Shown here piece by piece: positions 24,840-32,289 of a DNA stretch of 41,472 bases. The first letter of the stretch is position 1. Every line of letters begins with the position of its first letter. Below the pieces are notes generated by a model, which was not told where the DNA came from, did not search any database, and was given only the letters and a program-made list of their open reading frames with translations. The stretch comes from Calothrix sp. MO_167.B12 (GTDB lineage Bacteria > Cyanobacteriota > Cyanobacteriia > Cyanobacteriales > Nostocaceae), in the NCBI GenBank assembly GCA_030066045.1, contig JASJCJ010000047.1, positions 1-41,472 on the forward strand, given 5' to 3'. Made by a program: the position numbers and the translations under genes.

Positions 24840-25265
24840 ATGGAATCTCTAAAAATCGCCGGGGAATTAGAATCCTTAGATGAGATAGCAAAATACGTAT
24901 TATTTGCTGCGAAACAAGCGTGTTTAGCTAAAACAAAAGCGTACAAACTTCGTTTAGCAGTAGATGAGATTGCCACAAATATTATCATTCATGGTTACAA
25001 AGAAGCTGGAATTAAAGGAGACATAGTATGTCATGCTCAACTTAGCGATAAAAGTTTAATTATCCACCTGGAAGACACAGGTATTAAATATGATTCCACA
25101 AAAAAAGAACAGCCAGATAATTTATTAGAGCCACTGGAGAAAAGAGAGATTGGTGGGTTAGGAATTTATTTAGCAGCTAGTGGAGTAGATGAATTTGTGT
25201 ACAAACGCATTGATAACCGCAATCGCCATACCTTTGTTGTCTACAGTAATTCTGCAAAAAATTAA
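24840..25265 (+). CDS. Anti-sigma-factor-type serine kinase (HATPase_c, SpoIIAB/RsbW-like; slr1861-like)
   Basis: The 141-residue protein is a GHKL ATPase domain. The N-box is LRLAVDEIATNIIIHGY (Glu43, Asn47), G1 is LEDTGIKYD and G2 is REIGGLGIYLAASGVDEF. It is expected to phosphorylate the two STAS proteins and, when free, bind a sigma factor or other output partner. In Synechocystis the equivalent gene follows icfG, as I recall, whereas here it precedes it. The 236 bases before it (24604-24839) are an inverted AGAAGGAAGAAGG / CTTCTGCCTCC repeat and not a gene. Confidence 0.9.
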   Translation: MESLKIAGELESLDEIAKYVLFAAKQACLAKTKAYKLRLAVDEIATNIIIHGYKEAGIKGDIVCHAQLSDKSLIIHLEDTGIKYDSTKKEQPDNLLEPLEKREIGGLGIYLAASGVDEFVYKRIDNRNRHTFVVYSNSAKN

Positions 25266-25445
25266 CTATATATAGGAATCCGGTTTGATTTTTACATAAA
25301 ATGAGGTGCTTGTAGGGTGCGTGACAACGCGAAAATATTTGAACACATGAATAATACTTCCTTCACTCCTTCACTCCTACCCTACGGGAAGCCGCTTCGC
25401 GTCTACACTCCTTCACTCCCTTAATAATTATAGGAGAGAAAGTAA

Positions 25446-27113
25446 ATGTCATTCAGATGGCTTAAATTACCCCAATCTCGCTTATCTCGGCATATAGTTT
25501 TTGTAGCTTTTGCCAGTATCTTAGTAGTTGAAGCCATAATTCTTATTCCCTCAATTATCAGAAGAGAGAAAGAATTCCTGAATCAGTTGCAAGAAGTATC
25601 AGCAGGAAAAGTCTCTGTACTCACACAAATAACTGCACCAGGTGTAGTAGAAGAAACAGATGAGCAAATACTACAACAAGTAAGTAATTTACCACAACTA
25701 AAGCCAATACCTTTAATGGGGAAGCTAAGACATATAATTGTTGGAGGTGCTCTTTATACTGCTGAAGGGAAATTGATTGGTAGCTTTGGAGAGAAACCAA
25801 AACTTTCTGTTTTAGAATTACAAAAAAATCCACGCAAAACTTTTCGCACTCAGGATGGCTTAAGATACGATGCAGGTTGGACACCAAAAAAACTGAGAAG
25901 AGATAATTTCTTAATTATCCGTCATGATGTCTCATCTGTACAACCAGAATTAAATGCTTTTACCATGAGGATTGCTGGTTTAGTATTGATAATCTCTATT
26001 TTTGTCACATTGGGTGTATGGATAGCATTAGAACCTATTGTTATTCGTCCCATTTTATGCTTAAGGGATGATTTAACTCGAGCAGGAGAAGCTATTAGTC
26101 AAGATGAACAAACCCCTGAATTTTCCTCATCTGTGATTCAGCGTCAAGATGAATTAGGAGATGTAATTGCCGCATTTAAAAAAATGTTCAGTCAAATTAC
26201 AGAAGCAATTTACAATCGCAAGCAAGCTGAATTAGCATTACAAGTAAGTCTAAATAAACTGGAAGTTTATTCTGAAGCTCTTAACCACGAATTGGAAACA
26301 GGTAGAGAAATACAAAATAACTTTTTGCCGACTAAATTAGTAGAAAAAAAAGGCTGGGAAATTGCAACTTTTTTTGAACCAGCACGTCAAGTCGCAGGTG
26401 ATTTTTACGATACATTTGAACTGGCAAACGGTAGTATTGGTTTGGTAATTGCCGATGTCTGTGATAAAGGAGTCGGAGCAGCTTTATTCATGGCTTTATT
26501 CCGCAGTATGCTACGAGTATTTGCTTATCAAAGTAAACTTCGAGGACCCTCCCATGCAATTTTAGAAGCAAATCAGCCAATTGAAAACGGTTGGTTGGGT
26601 AAATCAAAGTCAACTAATTTAGCTCACCTCAATGCTCTGCAAGCTGTTTCCCTCACCAATGACTATGTTGCCAAAAATCACAGCGAGCTTGGTATGTTTG
26701 CCACACTCTTTTTTGGTATTTTAGAACCTAAAACAGGACTTTTAACATACATTAACGGCGGACATGAGCCACTATATATTCTTGACAAACAAGGTGGGGT
26801 AAAACAGCGACTCCAAGCAACAGGACCAGCTGTAGGTATGCTTCCAGAAATGAAGTGGAGTATTGCTCAAACTTACTTGCAACCAGGAGAATTACTCTTT
26901 GGTTACACAGATGGAGTTACAGAAGCACGTTCTGTAGAAGGTGAATTCTTTTCAGAGGAAAGATTAGAATCTTTGTTAAATACACCTTTACCCTCCGCTG
27001 ACATTCTATTAAGGCAAATAAAGGAAGTAATAGCAGCTTATACACAAGATGCTGAACAGTTTGATGATATTACAATGATAGCTCTACGTCATATTAATTC
27101 TGTGAAAGACTAA
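25446..27113 (+). CDS. icfG: Membrane PP2C/SpoIIE-type phosphatase with HAMP domain (IcfG-like, slr1860-like)
   Basis: The 555-residue protein starts with a transmembrane helix (about 17-38). An extracytoplasmic sensor region (40-175) follows, then a second helix (about 178-198), a HAMP linker (EPIVIRPILCLRDDLTRAGEAI...DELGDVIAAFKKM), a coiled-coil stretch and the SpoIIE phosphatase domain. Metal-binding signatures are ARQVAGDFYDTF (Asp319 and neighbouring Asp), VIADVCDKGVGAALFM, INGGHEPLY and FGYTDGVTEA with QFDDITMIAL. It should dephosphorylate the STAS proteins in response to an external signal. Synechocystis IcfG was linked to coordination of inorganic carbon and glucose use. ATAGGAGAG precedes ATG 25446. 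Confidence 0.93.
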   Translation: MSFRWLKLPQSRLSRHIVFVAFASILVVEAIILIPSIIRREKEFLNQLQEVSAGKVSVLTQITAPGVVEETDEQILQQVSNLPQLKPIPLMGKLRHIIVGGALYTAEGKLIGSFGEKPKLSVLELQKNPRKTFRTQDGLRYDAGWTPKKLRRDNFLIIRHDVSSVQPELNAFTMRIAGLVLIISIFVTLGVWIALEPIVIRPILCLRDDLTRAGEAISQDEQTPEFSSSVIQRQDELGDVIAAFKKMFSQITEAIYNRKQAELALQVSLNKLEVYSEALNHELETGREIQNNFLPTKLVEKKGWEIATFFEPARQVAGDFYDTFELANGSIGLVIADVCDKGVGAALFMALFRSMLRVFAYQSKLRGPSHAILEANQPIENGWLGKSKSTNLAHLNALQAVSLTNDYVAKNHSELGMFATLFFGILEPKTGLLTYINGGHEPLYILDKQGGVKQRLQATGPAVGMLPEMKWSIAQTYLQPGELLFGYTDGVTEARSVEGEFFSEERLESLLNTPLPSADILLRQIKEVIAAYTQDAEQFDDITMIALRHINSVKD

Positions 27114-27255
27114 CCAAGACTTCCCTTCCCTAGGCTCTGTTTTCAAACTCATTCGTAGGTTGGGTAGAACGAAGTGAAACCCAACAAGTCGAACGAAGAA
27201 TGTTGGGTTTCGTCAGGTGAACGAAAAAATATGTGGGAGAGCCAAGATACTTATT
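27114..27255. repeat. GTAGGTTGGGTAGAACGAAGTGAAACCCAAC repeat region
   Basis: TTGGGTAGAACGAAGTGAAACCCAAC (about 27159-27184) and AATGTTGGGTTTCGTC (27199-27214) form inverted pairs. The same sequence recurs at about 29738-29765, 30590-30617 and 30865-30950. The region is not coding. Confidence 0.7.
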
Positions 27256-27383
27256 ATATCAAATCCGTTTACATCGGAATTATTACTTCCTTTCTCTTCT
27301 CTTGGCGTTCTTTGCGCCTAAAGCCCTACGGGCATGGCTTCGCTAATGCGGTTTTATTATTCCAATGTCAACGGAAACGATAT
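27256..27383. repeat. Dispersed inverted-repeat element (ATATCAAATCCG family), forward copy
   Basis: The left end ATATCAAATCCGTTTACATC and the inverted right end AATATCGTTTCCGTTGACAT flank the core GGCGTTCTTTGCGCCTAAAG and GGCTTCGCTAATGCGGTTTT. It pairs with the reverse-orientation copy at 11880-11993. Confidence 0.6.
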
Positions 27384-27403
27384 TACTTATTACTTATTAC
27401 TTA

Positions 27404-27602
27404 GGGCTTGCTGAAAAAGTCTTTTGGTGGGAATAGGCAATAGGCAATAGTTCGGTGCCTCTTTATTTTTATTCTTTTGACCAAAAAAAATAACAGATGC
27501 AAGGATTTTCGGTTGAAACTCCTAATTGACTTGCACTTATTTCTCGAACAAATAGCCTCAAAGCATTGATACATCAATATTTTTCAATTATTCAGCAAGC
27601 CC
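27404..27602. mobile_element. 199-bp MITE with 12-15-bp terminal inverted repeats and 6-bp target duplication
   Basis: The element starts GGGCTTGCTGAAAAAG and ends ATTATTCAGCAAGCCC. The outer 12 bases are exact inverted copies. The hexamer TACTTA lies on both sides (27398-27403 and 27603-27608), the mark of transposition. The interior has no reading frame, so it needs a transposase in trans. The GGGCTTGCTGAA end resembles termini of DDE-type IS elements frequent in cyanobacteria, though I cannot name the family. Confidence 0.8.
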
Positions 27603-27897
27603 TACTTATACTCTGCTCCAAGCCGCTGCGCGTCTACACTTCGTTCTACCCAACCTCCCTTTAATTATAATTATTTAACCAGACATGATATGAGACTTAT
27701 AGCTTCACGCAGCAACCACCGATTGTGATATGCAGCTTTAGTCCTGTGCTGCATGGAAGTATGATTTTACATTTTTCGATAGATTGAACAACAATTCTTT
27801 GCGTCTTGGCGTGAGATAAAGCTTTGTCTAGGTTTTATGTAAGAGTAAAATATGTAGCGATTAGATTAACGTCATGGATTGCCATGCCAACGCTACC

Positions 27898-28404
27898 ATG
27901 TCTAAACCTCCAACTCGCTTCCCTCAAATTACCCCAGATACGAAAGCAGCAAGATTAAAACGTCTGCGTGTTTTCAGTCGCTTGCTAGATAAAGCCATCC
28001 CCATCCCCGGTACCAATGTTGGTATTGGTTTAGATCCAATTTTAGGATTATTGCCAGCGGGAGGAGATTTTTTAGGCATATTACTTGCCGGATATATTGT
28101 CATAGAAGCAGCTCGTCTGGGAGCATCTCAAACTACTTTGGGCAAAATGTTCATCAATATTGCTATTGATGCTTTAGTAGGCGTTATACCAGTGTTCGGG
28201 GATATATTTGATATTGCCTGGACAGCTAACGAGCGTAACATTAAATTACTCGAAGAGCACCTCCAAGCCCCTCACCAGAGAAAAAAGGCAGATAGTTGGT
28301 TTGTATTTGTAATTTTAGTGGGATTGTTAATCTTGGCTGTGGGAGTAGCCACATTTGTCATAATAGTATTAAACCTGCTGGGGGGTGCTTTAACTGGCAG
28401 TTAA
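27898..28404 (+). CDS. DUF4112 domain membrane protein
   Basis: From ATG 27898 the product has 168 residues. A start at 27874 would add 8. The DUF4112 signature is clear: LRVFSRLLDKAIPIPGTNVGIGLDPILGLLPAGGDFLG, then IDALVGVIPVFGDIFDIAWTANERNIKLLEEHL. Two Gly-rich hydrophobic segments (about 45-75 and 90-110) and a strong transmembrane helix near the C-terminus (FVFVILVGLLILAVGVATFV) indicate an integral membrane protein. Function is unknown. The alpha/beta hydrolase starts 21 bases downstream, so the two are probably one operon. Confidence 0.85.
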   Translation: MSKPPTRFPQITPDTKAARLKRLRVFSRLLDKAIPIPGTNVGIGLDPILGLLPAGGDFLGILLAGYIVIEAARLGASQTTLGKMFINIAIDALVGVIPVFGDIFDIAWTANERNIKLLEEHLQAPHQRKKADSWFVFVILVGLLILAVGVATFVIIVLNLLGGALTGS

Positions 28405-28424
28405 ATTAGTTTTTGAGAAGAGTA

Positions 28425-29381
28425 ATGAAAAAAGATTGGTGGCAGGCGAATTTTCCCAAGGGACGGCAACATATAACTATTAGTGATAGTCATGGTTATC
28501 CCGTACAAATTGCCTATGGCGAAGTTGGTACTGGTAAGCCCCTATTTCTACTACATGGATTAGGTAGTTGGAGTTACAATTGGCGTTCTAGTATTCAGCC
28601 TTTATCTGAACACTTCCGGGTGATTTGTTTTGATGCTAAGGGTTATGGTTTTTCGGAAAAATCCTTATGGCGACGAGAGAAAAAAGGTCATCAAATCCTG
28701 GAGTTGGAAAGGATTATTCTCGCACTTTGCGATGAACCAGTAGTACTTTTGGCAGAATCTTTAGGTGGATTAGTTTCCCTTGCCTTAGCCCAAAATAATC
28801 CCGACTTAATCGGACGTTTAGTAGTTGTCAATGTACCCGTTTTTGCGGAACGTTTACCCCATTGGGGAATGTGGTTACTTTCTCAAATTCCCCTGGAACT
28901 AATCCAAACCGTTGATACCCTGCGTCTCAATTATTTGTTTGCCCCCCTAGTTCGAGAACTTATGGCAACAGAACGGCGCGGGGTAATGTTCGATCCCTCA
29001 AAATTAACCGAAGATGATGTTTACTGGATAGCTTATCCTTATACAGATATTCCTGGCACTCTGACCAAAGTTGCGGAAGAATTACAAATAGCCGCCCAGG
29101 AAATTCAAGATTTGCAAGAGAATAAACCCAATCTACTCAGTACAATTCAACAAAATCTCCACAAAATTGAATGTCCTACCCTAATTTTGTGGGGTGAACA
29201 AGATAGTTGGTTCCCAGCAGAACATGGAACAAAATTACATCAACATATTCCCAATTCCCAACTAAAAATTTTGGCAAACTGCTGTCATGATGCCTCCTTT
29301 GGTTCTTCAGAAGAATTGAACTCTGAAGTTATATCATTTTTGCGAAATACAAATTTTCTCGAACATCCCAAACTGATATAA
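28425..29381 (+). CDS. Alpha/beta-fold hydrolase
   Basis: The 318-residue protein has the alpha/beta hydrolase core: PLFLLHGLGSWSYNWR (oxyanion region), FDAKGYGFSEKS, VVLLAESLGGLVSLALA (nucleophile Ser112), LILWGEQDSWFPAEHG (acid Asp) and LANCCHDASFGSSEELN (catalytic His). The substrate is not predictable: esterase, epoxide hydrolase-like or lipid-related activities are possible. I chose ATG 28425 because GAGAAGAG lies just before it. An upstream in-frame TTG at 28413 is less likely. It is in one operon with the DUF4112 gene. Confidence 0.88.
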   Translation: MKKDWWQANFPKGRQHITISDSHGYPVQIAYGEVGTGKPLFLLHGLGSWSYNWRSSIQPLSEHFRVICFDAKGYGFSEKSLWRREKKGHQILELERIILALCDEPVVLLAESLGGLVSLALAQNNPDLIGRLVVVNVPVFAERLPHWGMWLLSQIPLELIQTVDTLRLNYLFAPLVRELMATERRGVMFDPSKLTEDDVYWIAYPYTDIPGTLTKVAEELQIAAQEIQDLQENKPNLLSTIQQNLHKIECPTLILWGEQDSWFPAEHGTKLHQHIPNSQLKILANCCHDASFGSSEELNSEVISFLRNTNFLEHPKLI

Positions 29382-29780
29382 CCTCTTTAATCACTTTCGC
29401 GCTTATAAAAATCCAAAAAGCGAATCGCACCCAAGCTCTCGTTACAAGGTTCTACCTTGTAATGAATTTGAGGAGGCTCTTCCTAGGCTGTGTACTTTGA
29501 TGGAATTTTCATGATTTTTGTTCATAGGTTTTTTGTGTCACTCTCGTACCAAGGCTCTGCCTTGGTATGTGTGGCACGAGGCTCTGCCTCGATTTGGAGG
29601 CAGAGCCTCCAGCCCTGTGTTCCTTGCCAGAGTCAAGGAACAAGTCTTGTCACAGATGTGGGATGAACATTTACCCTCAAAAAAGTCACAAAATCAACAG
29701 CCTAGGCAGAGCCTAGAAACGAGCGTCAAGGAGTGTAGGTTGGGTAGAACGAAGTGAAACCCAACAATAACAATATTTTT
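29382..29780. repeat. Cluster of GGCAGAGCC-type palindromes and TTGGGTAGAACG repeat
   Basis: CCAAGGCTCTGCCTTGG (about 29549-29565), GAGGCTCTGCCTC (29578-29590), GGAGGCAGAGCCTCC (29596-29610) and CCTAGGCAGAGCCTAG (29700-29715) are closely packed palindromes. GTTACAAGGTTCTACCTTGTAA lies near 29443. The TTGGGTAGAACGAAGTGAAACCCAAC repeat ends the region. Open frames through it are by-products. Confidence 0.65.
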
Positions 29781-29855
29781 GGGGAGCATCCCAATTTTTC
29801 AAAAATATCCGGTAGTGGGAGCCAAAAAGCTCCCTTTATATACACAGCGGGCAAC
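29781..29855. repeat. MITE-like element, copy 3 (truncated at right end)
   Basis: GGGGAGCATCCCAATTTTTC and the family interior (GTAGTGGGAGCCAAAAAGCTCCCTTTATATACA, CAGCGGGCAA) are present, but the right inverted end is missing. It is preceded by the TTGGGTAGAACG repeat exactly as copy 4 is, so about 125 bp are directly repeated at 29734-29858 and 30577-30702. Confidence 0.6.
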
Positions 29856-29986
29856 TATATCTATGCGTTATTTCAAAAAACTTAACAAATATGTTGACGT
29901 TATTTTAGGGTTTTTCAGTGTTTTGTTTAAAAAAACTTAATAATATATGTTGACATTCTGTCTAAGGTTAGATTAGTTTTATATCA

Positions 29987-30150
29987 GCGACAAATTATCT
30001 AAGTTATTGCCGAATGCAATCTTATTGAACACTTTCGGCTAATCTTTGCTGGCTACCTATTGACTTAGGTAGCTAGTATGGTATATACAAGTATTTAGAG
30101 ATTTAGAATTTACGTAGAAATTTAGGGAAGTACCTTAGATGATTTGTCGC
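29987..30150 (+). other. Inverted-repeat-bounded folded leader upstream of the 56-aa protein
   Basis: GCGACAAATTATCTAAG (29987-30003) pairs with CTTAGATGATTTGTCGC (30134-30150), 16 of 17 positions. Inside are two more exact stems: GCCGAA/TTCGGC (30009-30039) and GCTACCTA/TAGGTAGC (30052-30073). The whole can fold into a multi-branched RNA. It could be a structured RNA or leader, or a 165-bp MITE whose ends are the 17-bp repeats. I cannot decide from one copy. Confidence 0.45.
30060..30087 (+). promoter_or_regulatory. Possible sigma-70-type promoter of the 56-aa protein gene
   Basis: TTGACT (30060-30065) and TATATA (30082-30087) are separated by 16 bases. The -35 hexamer overlaps the loop of the GCTACCTA/TAGGTAGC inverted repeat, so that repeat could be an operator. 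The predicted leader is about 130 bases. Confidence 0.4.
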
Positions 30151-30225
30151 TATATTGTCCTAGGTTTCCTATAACTCGTGTATCTAAGTCCGAGTAAATG
30201 ATATCTACAATAGAAGGGGAACCTA

Positions 30226-30396
30226 ATGCCTCAAGAAGTATCTAGTATCTCTACAGATGTTGCTGCGTCTGTAGGTTCTTGTAACTTAACGGTAATGGAA
30301 CAATTTCAGTATGCAGGTATATCAGCAACTATTCTTGTGCTGGTAATAATTTTGGTACGTTCATTAACATCTTTTGTAAAGGCAGTAAGAACGTAG
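30226..30396 (+). CDS. Small single-pass membrane protein, 56 aa, function unknown
   Basis: ATG 30226 opens 56 codons ending TAG 30394-30396. The product begins MPQEVSSISTDVAASVGSCN, followed by one hydrophobic helix (about residues 30-46, YAGISATILVLVIILV) and a basic end (RSLTSFVKAVRT). The charge pattern suggests N-terminus out, C-terminus in. AGGGGA lies 6 bases before the start. It is too short for normal ORF thresholds. I do not recognise the family; the size and topology recall small photosystem or regulatory membrane peptides. A GTAGCGA/TCGCTAC stem (30473-30506) follows 77 bases later. Confidence 0.55.
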   Translation: MPQEVSSISTDVAASVGSCNLTVMEQFQYAGISATILVLVIILVRSLTSFVKAVRT

Positions 30397-30576
30397 TGAT
30401 TGATGTTTCAGAATGGAGTTGTTTTTATTGCATTGTTAACTACTCCCTTCCCGGCAGAAGATGACCTATAACGTAGCGATTACTTGACAATCAAGACAGT
30501 CGCTACAATTTATTATGCCAATTTTCGGTTGGAAAGCTCAAAGTAGTCCCGATGAAAAAAATTTCACCATTAAGGA

Positions 30577-30631
30577 GTGTAGAGTGTAGGTTGGGTAGAA
30601 CGAAGTGAAACCCAACAATAGCAATATTCTT
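30577..30631. repeat. TTGGGTAGAACG repeat preceding MITE copy 4
   Basis: GTAGGTTGGGTAGAACGAAG and the following TGAAACCCAACAATAGCAATATTCTT repeat the sequence at 29736-29780 nearly exactly. Confidence 0.7.
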
Positions 30632-30744
30632 GGGGAGCATCCCAATTGTTCCAAAATACCTGGTAGTGGGAGCCAAAAAGCTCTCTTTATATACAAAGCG
30701 GGCAAGATGCCCACACTACAATATTGAATATGTGGGATGCTCCC
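30632..30744. repeat. MITE-like element, copy 4 (GGGAGCATCCCAA family)
   Basis: The element runs from GGGGAGCATCCCAATTG to ATGTGGGATGCTCCC with exact inverted outer ends. The interior GGTAGTGGGAGCCAAAAAGC and AAAGCGGGCAAGATGCCCAC is the cleanest representative of the family core. It is non-coding. Confidence 0.75.
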
Positions 30745-31140
30745 TATTTTTGCTAGTTAGGTTTCGGTCCTCAACCCAACCTACAAATTATCCTCTCCTT
30801 CTCTAACTTCGCGCTCTTTGCGCCTTTGCGGTTTTTTCTTCTACCACTGTTTCTAAGATACAAGGTTGGGTAGAACGAAGTGTAGACGCAACAACGGCTT
30901 GGAGAAGAGTAACTCAACAAATCGAACGAAGAATGTTGGGTTTCGTCCCTCAAACGCCACTTCTCTCAACGCGGGGAACCCGTGCACAAGAGTGGCTCCC
31001 CAACCTACAATTTATGCCAATTTTGGGTTTGAAAACACGCCCTAGGGCTATACGCAGTCAACTTTTGACTTTTGACTGACCCGTAGCGGTATATATCCCA
31101 TCCTCAGAAAAGCTGAGGAATAATAAGGTAATAGGGAATA
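30745..31140. other. Repeat-filled spacer upstream of the Uma2 gene
   Basis: It contains another GCGCTCTTTGCGCCTTTGCGG repeat (about 30810), a diverged TTGGGTAGAACGAAG...GTTGGGTTTCGTCC pair (30867-30950) and ACGCCACTTCTCTCAACGCG / GGGGAACCCG hairpin-type sequence. No gene was seen. Confidence 0.5.
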
Positions 31141-31152
31141 GTGGAGGTAGCG

Positions 31153-31719
31153 ATGTCTGTGCAATTACTCCGGCACAAATTCACAGTTGAGCAGTACCAC
31201 AAGATGATTGAGTCGGGAATTCTCAACAAATATGACAGGGTGGAACTGATAAGGGGGGAGATAATTGAGATGGCAGCTATTGGGACAAAGCACGCAGGTT
31301 GTGTAAATAGATTAAATAATATGTTAGTCCCCCTATTAGGGGATAGAGTAATTCTCAGCATTCAAAATCCTGTAGTATTGAGCGATAACTCCGAACCACA
31401 ACCTGACATTGCTTTATTACAACCCCGTGAGGATTTTTACGCATTTGCTCATCCACAGCCACAAGATATTTTTCTTGTCATAGAAGTGGCTGATAGTACG
31501 ATGAAATATGACCGAGAAGTGAAGGTTCCTCTTTATGCTGAAGAAGGTGTGCTGGAAGTTTGGTTAGTAGATGTCAATGAGGAATGGGTGGAAGTTTATC
31601 GAGAACCTGCAAGGGATGGGTATAAAAGTGTAGGAAAATTCAGCAGGGGTGAACGTTTATCTATTCAAGCTTTTGCTGATGTAAGTATTAGTGTAGATGA
31701 CATATTAGGAAACGCCTAA
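31153..31719 (+). CDS. Uma2-family (DUF820) putative endonuclease
   Basis: From ATG 31153 the product has 188 residues. GGAGG at 31143-31147 places the ribosome correctly for this start. The Uma2/DUF820 pattern is clear: FTVEQYHKMIESGILNKYDRVELIRGEIIEM, PQPDIALLQP (Asp), IFLVIEVADSTMKYDREVKVPLYAEEGVLEVWLVD (Glu-x-Val, Asp, Lys). This is a PD-(D/E)XK nuclease-like fold expanded enormously in cyanobacteria. The biological role is unsettled. No partner gene is adjacent. Confidence 0.88.
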   Translation: MSVQLLRHKFTVEQYHKMIESGILNKYDRVELIRGEIIEMAAIGTKHAGCVNRLNNMLVPLLGDRVILSIQNPVVLSDNSEPQPDIALLQPREDFYAFAHPQPQDIFLVIEVADSTMKYDREVKVPLYAEEGVLEVWLVDVNEEWVEVYREPARDGYKSVGKFSRGERLSIQAFADVSISVDDILGNA

Positions 31720-31770
31720 ATTATATTTTGAATTTTGACTGTTGAATTACGCCCACCAGTACTACGAGGA

Positions 31771-31933
31771 GGGAGCATCCCAAATATTAAATATTGTAGT
31801 GCGGGCAGCGTTCGACGGCTCGACTGAGCTGAGCCGAACGTCTGAGCTCACGCCGAAGTCTTGCCCACTTCATATATCCAGGGAGCAAGATGCTCCCACT
31901 ACCGTATATTTTTGAAAAATTGGGATACTTCCC
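31771..31933. repeat. MITE-like element, copy 5 (reverse orientation)
   Basis: It begins GGGAGCATCCCAAATATT and ends GAAAAATTGGGATACTTCCCC. The order of the interior (GTAGTGCGGGCAG..., TTGCCCACTTCATATATCCAGG, GAGCAAGATGCTCCCACTAC) is reversed relative to copies 1 and 4. A GC-rich insert GCGTTCGACGGCTCGACTGAG/CTGAGCCGAACG interrupts it. The following 31934-32267 shows no gene and no template-repeat copy of the downstream variable region. Confidence 0.65.
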
Positions 31934-32289
31934 CTTAAAAAACCTGAATGGGTGGATGAATCAAAGAGTGAAAGTTGTCGTCAGGGTTGGCATGATGTAA
32001 TGATTGGAAATACCACACCTATTTCTCAATTATGGTCACAATCAAGAATAAAATGCTGAAAAGTGGTAATTTACTAATTTATACTACTTTGCTTGTAATA
32101 TAAATGAAATTTACCGATTAAATATTAGATAAACCCGGTTTCTGGTATTAGTATTAATAAATCGGTACTACGGCAGAAATAAAAAAATTTTTAACCCTCC
32201 GCGACCCTACGCTTACAGAGGGAAAAGAGAAGAAGGGTAAAGGGGAAAACGACTAAAGTATAAAGGGCTACTGAATATTCCTCCCAACA

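Noticed and set aside
27174-27404. 76-codon frame
   Set aside because: It lies wholly within dispersed repeats.
29518-29757. 79-codon frame
   Set aside because: It is made of GGCAGAGCC-type palindromes.
29987-30150. End of a Tn7-like/CRISPR-associated transposon
   Set aside because: GCGACAAATTATCT recalls such ends, but there are no repeated TnsB-type sites, tns genes or cas genes, and the two copies are only 130 bases apart.
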